Assembly: GCF_029542085.1 (NCBI RefSeq)
Contig: NZ_CP107036.1
Span: 2,976,001 to 3,040,000, forward strand
Origin: Sphingobacterium sp. ML3W
GTDB taxonomy: Bacteria > Bacteroidota > Bacteroidia > Sphingobacteriales > Sphingobacteriaceae
Length of the DNA: 64,000 bases
Reading direction: 5' to 3'
Part shown: piece after piece, positions 63,982 through 64,000 of the stretch
How the letters are laid out: the number at the start of each line of letters is the position of its first letter
Numbering within the stretch: the first letter of the stretch is position 1
Notes under the pieces: generated by a model
The model's database searches: none
Seen by the model: the letters and a program-made list of their open reading frames with translations, nothing else
Told to the model about the DNA's origin: nothing
Translations under genes and position numbers: made by a program

Positions 63982-64000
63982 AATTATCAACTTTACTTGA

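Noticed and set aside
1..64000. CRISPR arrays, tRNA or rRNA genes, intact insertion sequences
   Set aside because: No regular spaced repeats, no cloverleaf with a conserved T-loop, no rRNA-like sequence and no DDE or tyrosine recombinase were seen.

Overview
The window looks like chromosome of a low-GC Bacteroidota, most probably a Sphingobacterium-like member of the Sphingobacteriales. This rests on two ECF sigma/FecR/SusC/SusD loci, TlpA-type thioredoxins, a FISUMP-domain fimbrillin-like lipoprotein, membrane-anchored AraC regulators and few Shine-Dalgarno sites. The taxon is inferred from gene families only. No rRNA, tRNA, CRISPR array or intact transposase was seen.

Region 1 (1-19.9 kb, all minus strand) holds two nutrient-uptake loci. 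Locus 2 (19877 down to 8102) runs sigma factor, FecR anti-sigma, SusC, SusD, DUF4843 lipoprotein, PKD-like lipoprotein, TlpA thioredoxin, Asp-box beta-propeller, terminator. Locus 1 (7812 down past the window edge) runs sigma, FecR, SusC, SusD, TlpA. Both SusC proteins carry the N-terminal STN signalling domain that normally talks to FecR. Neither locus encodes a recognisable glycan-degrading enzyme.

Region 2 (20-31.5 kb) is accessory and partly decayed. It has a HEAT-like hypothetical gene, a sulfur-handling set (MBL/double-rhodanese protein, MFS transporter, frameshifted rhodanese, ArsR-rhodanese regulator) tied together by two near-identical palindromes, and a graveyard with a colicin-immunity-like remnant, a headless ABC ATPase and a 37-residue peptide ORF. 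A MerR regulator follows, divergent from a secreted NTF2-like protein and an isochorismatase-like protein, with two copies of one operator motif between them. Two small membrane-protein genes end the region.

Region 3 (32-37.3 kb) is a surface-appendage island: a 7TM-AraC regulator, a 62-residue acidic peptide, a thioredoxin-fold lipoprotein without CxxC, and a fimbrillin-like FISUMP lipoprotein. Region 4 (58.3 down to 37.6 kb, minus strand) is a complete Wzx/Wzy exopolysaccharide cluster: two acyltransferases, a WecA-type initiating transferase with an epimerase, flippase, eight glycosyltransferase or GT-like genes, Gmd, a Wzy-like polymerase, a nucleotidyltransferase-like protein, Wza and a Wzc tyrosine kinase. 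An OmpA-family protein precedes it.

Region 5 (59.8-64 kb) has two more 7TM-AraC genes and a response regulator. The most interesting observation is a pair of about 100-nt minus-strand units (33121-33217 and 60645-60750), each with a conserved leader, a structurally conserved hairpin and a UUCG-capped terminator, and each beside a 7TM-AraC gene. They bracket the fimbrillin/exopolysaccharide region and look like an undescribed small-RNA family.
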